Source: Euryodendron excelsum (Eukaryota > Streptophyta > Magnoliopsida > Ericales > Pentaphylacaceae). From it: a DNA stretch of 64,000 bases. Position numbers and translations under genes: made by a program. How positions within the stretch are numbered: the stretch's first letter is position 1; the number at the start of each line of letters is the position of its first letter. This document shows positions 59,639 to 64,000 of the stretch, one piece after another. Below the pieces are notes generated by a model. It did not search any database, had not been told where the DNA came from, and worked only from the letters and a program-made list of their open reading frames with translations. The DNA lies in contig CM065387.1 in assembly GCA_033060915.1 (NCBI GenBank), forward strand, positions 27,520,001 through 27,584,000. The letters are read 5' to 3'.

Positions 59639-62600
59639 TGTAAGCACCCCATTTTTGACCGCTCAGCAGTCTACACTCCGTCCAGACTTGTTTTCAAGTC
59701 ATTGTGGGCATATTCCAATCGAAACCAATTCTCTAGGTCCAAATTCCTTCTCTCCATCGCTTCACGGGCCTGTCGGGCCCAAATAGAGGCAAAATAACCA
59801 AAATGCCCTTAGGGGCATTGTCCTTTCCAAAATCTTTCCAATCCCACTCTCGAGACAGTTTATTCCTCGAGACGGTTCCAATCCAGGCACATCTCTTTGG
59901 AGACGGTAAGACCCCTTTCCAAACCCACTCTCGAGACAGTTTATTCCTCGAGACGGTTCCAATCCAGGCACGTCTCTTTAGAGACGGTAAGACCCCTTTC
60001 CAAACCCACTCTCGAGACAGTTTATTCCTCGAGACGGTTCCAATCCAGGCACGTCTCTTTGAAGACGGTAAGACCCCTTTCCAAACCCACTCTCATGACA
60101 GTTTATTCCTCGAGACGGTTCCAATCCAGGCACATCTCTTCGGAGACGGCAAGACCCCTTCCAGTCCCACTCTCGAGACAGTTTATTCCTCGAGACGGTC
60201 CGAGTAGCAAAACTACTCACAATACCGTTAGAGTAGCGAAAATACTCACAAATCATCAACCCCGTATGAGTAGCGGAAATACTCACAAATCATCAACCCC
60301 GTCCGAGTAGCGGAAATACTCACATCGTTAGAGTGGCGAAAACACTCAAAACCCAGGTCAACACCAGTGTCTGTTAGCCCACTTTGGTGAAAAATGTCTA
60401 AATTGTCCTGTGGACATTTTCCAAGACTTTCCGGTCAAGATGACCATTTTGCCCCTAGGCATCCGAACGCCCCGGGAACCACACCGGCTCTGGGTATCAA
60501 ACCGGTAATGTCCCGAGAATACTTTTTACAGTGTTCTCAACCTTCCTTTACCTTTCTGGATCATTCCGAGTCAGTTTCGGCCAACCTGGCACAAAATGAC
60601 CGTTTTGCCCCTAGAGGGTCGGTCTCCTTTTTCGACCACACCGGCTCTAGGTATCAAACCGATAACCTCCTGAGACTACTTTTTATAGTAATCTCAACTC
60701 CCCTTTACCTTTCCGGATCATTCCGAGTCAATCCCGGCAAACCCGGTACAAAATGACCGTTTTGCCCCTGGTGGGCCGGTATCTTTTTCCGACCACGCCG
60801 GCTCTGGGAATCAAACCGGCAACCTCTGAGAACATTCTAAATAATGTTTTCAGATCCCAAGTCTTCTCCTGGGACAGTTCGAGTTCGCCCCGGCAGCTTC
60901 CCGGTCCGATTGACCGTTTTGCCCCTAAGGGCCCGGTCAACCTTTCCGACACATCTTGTCCTCGGTTTTCAAGTCAAATATCTCCAGGACACTATTTTAA
61001 GTGTTCCTGCTCCTTTCTGGCCTTCCGGGTCATTCCCAGCTTCTCCAAATCATTCCCGGACTTTTCGGAGTCACTCCTAGTGAAGCTAGGCTAAAAATTG
61101 CATGGTAGTCACTAGTACAGGCGCCCAAATCTAGTCAAAGATACGTTGCTTGCCGACGTATAAAATTTCCTAAGTGGTTGGCGCCACTAGTAGTGGCGCC
61201 AAGCCAAGAATTGGCCTGCCTCCACTCCTAGTGGCGCCAAGAGCAATTTTGCCCTGGCGCCACTGCAACAGGCGCCAGGTTTGTCCAACTTCTATAAATA
61301 CAGAGCCTCATTCAACGTGAAAGGGGTCTGCAAACTTAACCTAAAAATCCTATATTTCGATATACAGAGCTCGAGCACCTCCTAAACCCTAGCCTCCCTA
61401 GGTTTTCCAAACCCTAGCCACCATACATAAACCCTAGCCTCCTATACACTCATACACACCCCTATACACTCATACCCTAGCCTTCAACCATCCTTTGAAG
61501 ACTAGAAGAGCTGCCATCTAAAGCTTGAAGACAACCCTTGAAGGTTGAAGAAGAAGATCAAGACAAAGACTGAAGATTGAAGACAAGCAAGGCGCGCAAA
61601 ATAAAGAGGACATACGGTAGGTTTTCTATTTAAATTTCCGCACTTCCCCCCCTCTCTCTTCTCTCTTCTAACCTACTTGGGTTTTCTCTATTTTAATCCC
61701 CCATCTCTTTCCCCCCCTTTCTTTGCATGCTTGAAACAAGAGGATTCCCGGTCCATATGTAGGATTGGACTATTGGAAAGTCACCGTGTCGGGGGCTTGC
61801 TTCTAGTCTAACCAAAGACCACGTGGGTTCGGCCCCCTTGATTATGTGGTGAAGCCTTAACCTTGTATGTTCACGACCACAAATTGCATTGTGCGTATCA
61901 TAGTCTTGCATATTCCAAAAACCGTTTTCAAAGTTGTTTTTCAAATTGTTTTTAGACTTGTTTTTAAAATTGCATCAAAATCTCTTTTTCAAAAACTTGT
62001 TTTCAAAACCACAATTCTAGGGTGATTCTAGCCTTTTCATGGCTAGGGTTGCTTTAGGAAAGTGTTACATTAAAAGTGACCTTTTTGGTCTATATTTTCA
62101 AATCTTATTGTTTTCTAAAACCACTTTCTTAAAGTGGTTCTAGCCCTCTTATGGCTAGAATCACTTTAGGAAAGTGAGATGTTTTCATACTTTCCAAAAC
62201 TCTCTCTCTTCAAAAATCCCTTCCTAAAAATCTCTTTTTCAACATACTTTCCTAAAACTCTCCTCTCCAAAATTGTTTTCAAAAACTCCCTCCAAAAATA
62301 TATTTTTCAAAGCTTTCTTTTTCAACTCCTTTCCAAAAACTCTTTCTCCTCAAAATTCACTTTCTAAAACACTCCCTAGATTCACCTTCCTAAAAACTCC
62401 CTCCAAAAATCTTTTCAAAAACTCTCTTTCCAAAATTTTCCTTCTAGAAACTCTCCTCTAGGATTTTCCTTCCAAAATCTTCATTTCCAAAAACACACTT
62501 TCCAAAAACTCCTCTTCTTTAAAATCTCTTTCCAAAAACTCTCTTCAAATTTACTTCCCAAAAACTCTTCCCTCTAGAAACTCCTCCCTAGGATTCCCTT

Positions 62601-64000
62601 CTAGAAAACTTTCATTTCCAAAAACGCACTTTCCAAAAACTCTTTCCTTAGAGCCCAAGTCAAGCCCTAGAACCCATAATTAGGAAACCCTAATTTTCTT
62701 CCCAAAAACATGGTTTTCAAACTTTGCCCCAAACCTTGGTTTCCAAAACCTCTTGTTTTCTACATCAAAACTATAATTTTTCAAAACTAGGGTTTCTAGA
62801 ATCTCCCTTTCCAAATCCTTGCCAAATCCTATCTTCCCTTTAGGAAACCGAATCAAATTTCCCCGTTTAGGAAACTAGATCCTGTCCTCCATTTTTGGGA
62901 ACAAAATCAAATCTTTTCTTTTAGGAACAAAATCCAGTCCCTTCCAAATCCAAATCTTTCTTAATTCAAATTCTTCCTAATCCTCCACTTTCCTAAATCT
63001 TAAGTTTCCAAAACTTGAACATAGAAATCTTTCCTAATTCAACCCTTTCCTAATTCTACCTTCTTTTCAAATCTTAACTTTTCAAACATAACTTTTCAAA
63101 CTCTTCTTAAACTCAAACCTTTCCTAATTTCAAGATTTTCTAAAATTCAAACTCTAAAATTTTCTAAATCTTAAACTTTCTAAATTTCAAATCTTTCTAA
63201 ATTCTAAACTTTCCAAAACTTCAAAATCTTTCTAAATCTAAAACTTTTCTAAACTCAAAACTTTCTTAATTTAAGACTTTCTTAAGTCGAAACTTTCTTA
63301 ATTCAAACATTTTTCCTAAATCGAAAACTTTCCTTTTTTCAAAACTTTTCCCAAAACGAAACTTTCTTATTTTCAAAACTTCCTTGTTTTTAAAACTTTC
63401 CAAATTCAAAACTTCCCTTCTTCAAAACATGACAAAATTCAAAACTTTCTTAACTTGAAACTTTCCAAATTCTAAGCATTTCTTAAACTAAACTTTTCCT
63501 AATTCAAAACATTTCTAAATTCAAAACTTTCCGATTTTCAAAACTTTCCTAATTAGGAAACTTTCCTAATCTTAAAACCTTTCCTTTTTCGAAAACTTTC
63601 TAAACTCGAAACTTTCTAATTTTCAAAACTTCCCTATTTCAAAAAATTTCCTAATTTGAAAGTTTTCCTAAGTTGAAACTTTCCTAATTCTAAAACTTTC
63701 CTAAATCAAGCCTTTCCTAATTCAAACCTTTCCTAAATCCAATCCTTTCCTAAATCTTCCAAGTCCAACATTCAAGTCAAATCTTTCTAAATCTTTCTAA
63801 ATCTCAAGTCTTTCCTAAGTCTCTTCTCTTTCCTAAGTCTAGGCTTTCTTAAACCTTCTCTTTTCCAAAACAAGTCCAAATCTATCTTTCAAATCAAAGT
63901 CCAATCTTTTGTAAAATTTCAATTTCCAATCCCCTTTTCTAATCTTAAATCAAATCCAATTTTCAATTCAATCTCTTTCTTCCAATCCAATCTCTCTCTT
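59639..64000 (+). mobile_element. A4: family A unit inserted in copia pol, runs off the window
   Basis: It begins TGTAAGCACCCCATTTTTG after AAGGG (59634-59638), which would be the left target duplication. It is very similar to A1 in order and sequence: an 81-bp repeat array (59845-60200), hairpins (60202-60337), TTTTGCCCC repeats, GGCGCC stretch, TATA box (61293-61300), telo-box-like motifs near 61384-61440, donor-like site near 61615, and a G-poor tract from about 61915 onward. The right end is not in the window. Confidence 0.75.
59845..60200. repeat. 81-bp tandem repeat array in A4, about 4.5 units
   Basis: Units start at about 59845, 59926, 60007, 60088 and 60168. Each carries CTCGAGACAGTTTATTCC, TCGAGACGGTTCCAATCC, a (G)TCTCTTTGGAGAC-type hairpin and GGTAAGACCCCTTTCC. 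A1 has the same unit only three times and irregularly spaced, so the number varies between copies. The 81-bp period is divisible by three, which creates false ORFs. Confidence 0.88.

Noticed and set aside
59803..60310. Two overlapping ORFs of 134 and 137 codons with 27-residue repeats
   Set aside because: The 81-bp repeat is a multiple of three, so any stop-free frame repeats. They lie in the upstream part of an LTR and are shared with no known protein.
1..64000. tRNA, rRNA or endogenous pararetrovirus sequences
   Set aside because: I looked for typical motifs and found none; only the primer-binding sites resemble tRNA, as short complements.

Overview
The window looks like nuclear DNA from a flowering plant, probably a eudicot. 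It is AT-rich, shows no operons, has CT, GT and AT microsatellites, and is dominated by plant-type LTR retrotransposons and CACTA-like DNA transposon pieces. I cannot name the species. Only one gene appears intact: a plant matrix metalloproteinase (MMP, M10A) at 12860-13783. A broken second copy lies in the same orientation at 56330-57130. The two share promoter and upstream sequence, so they are an old tandem duplication that transposons have since pushed about 42 kb apart.

Layout. 1-9643: a degenerate Tat-like Ty3/gypsy element (here F) with gag remnants on the + strand, a long antisense plant-mobile-domain (PMD) pseudo-ORF and a 3' LTR at 7937-9110. F sits inside a minus-strand LTR of a second family (here A), whose right end at 9643 lies in an LTR of a third family (B) that runs to 10526. 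10527-19300: MMP gene, small MITE-like and microsatellite features, and a weak gene relic at 18.1-19.2 kb. 19300-54680: one nested stack. From outside in it is a CACTA-like element, a copia-type element D (LTRs 19672-20104 and 54282-54539), a Ty3/gypsy chromovirus-like element B (21379-49554), a gypsy element C (21672-42616), and within C two A-family LTR units, A1 (26590-31923) and A2 (33475-42015), with A3 (37247-41659) inside A2. 54680-57400: MMP pseudogene and flanks. 57440-64000: a minus-strand copia element cut at 59638 by another A-family unit (A4), which runs off the window.

The most unusual thing is family A. These are 4.1-5.3 kb units starting TG and ending CA, with perfect 5-bp target duplications (TAGGG, TCGCT, CCGAA) but no internal coding region, so they look like solo LTRs of a giant-LTR retrotransposon. 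Each carries an internal TATA box about 1.6 kb from its start, telo-box-like AAACCCTAG motifs just downstream, a conserved splice-donor-like site, and a very long G-poor tract. Upstream lie arrays of short hairpins whose stems vary in a compensatory way, including exact C(TTCG)G tetraloop hairpins. These readings come from inspection by eye. Boundaries in old, decayed layers are approximate.
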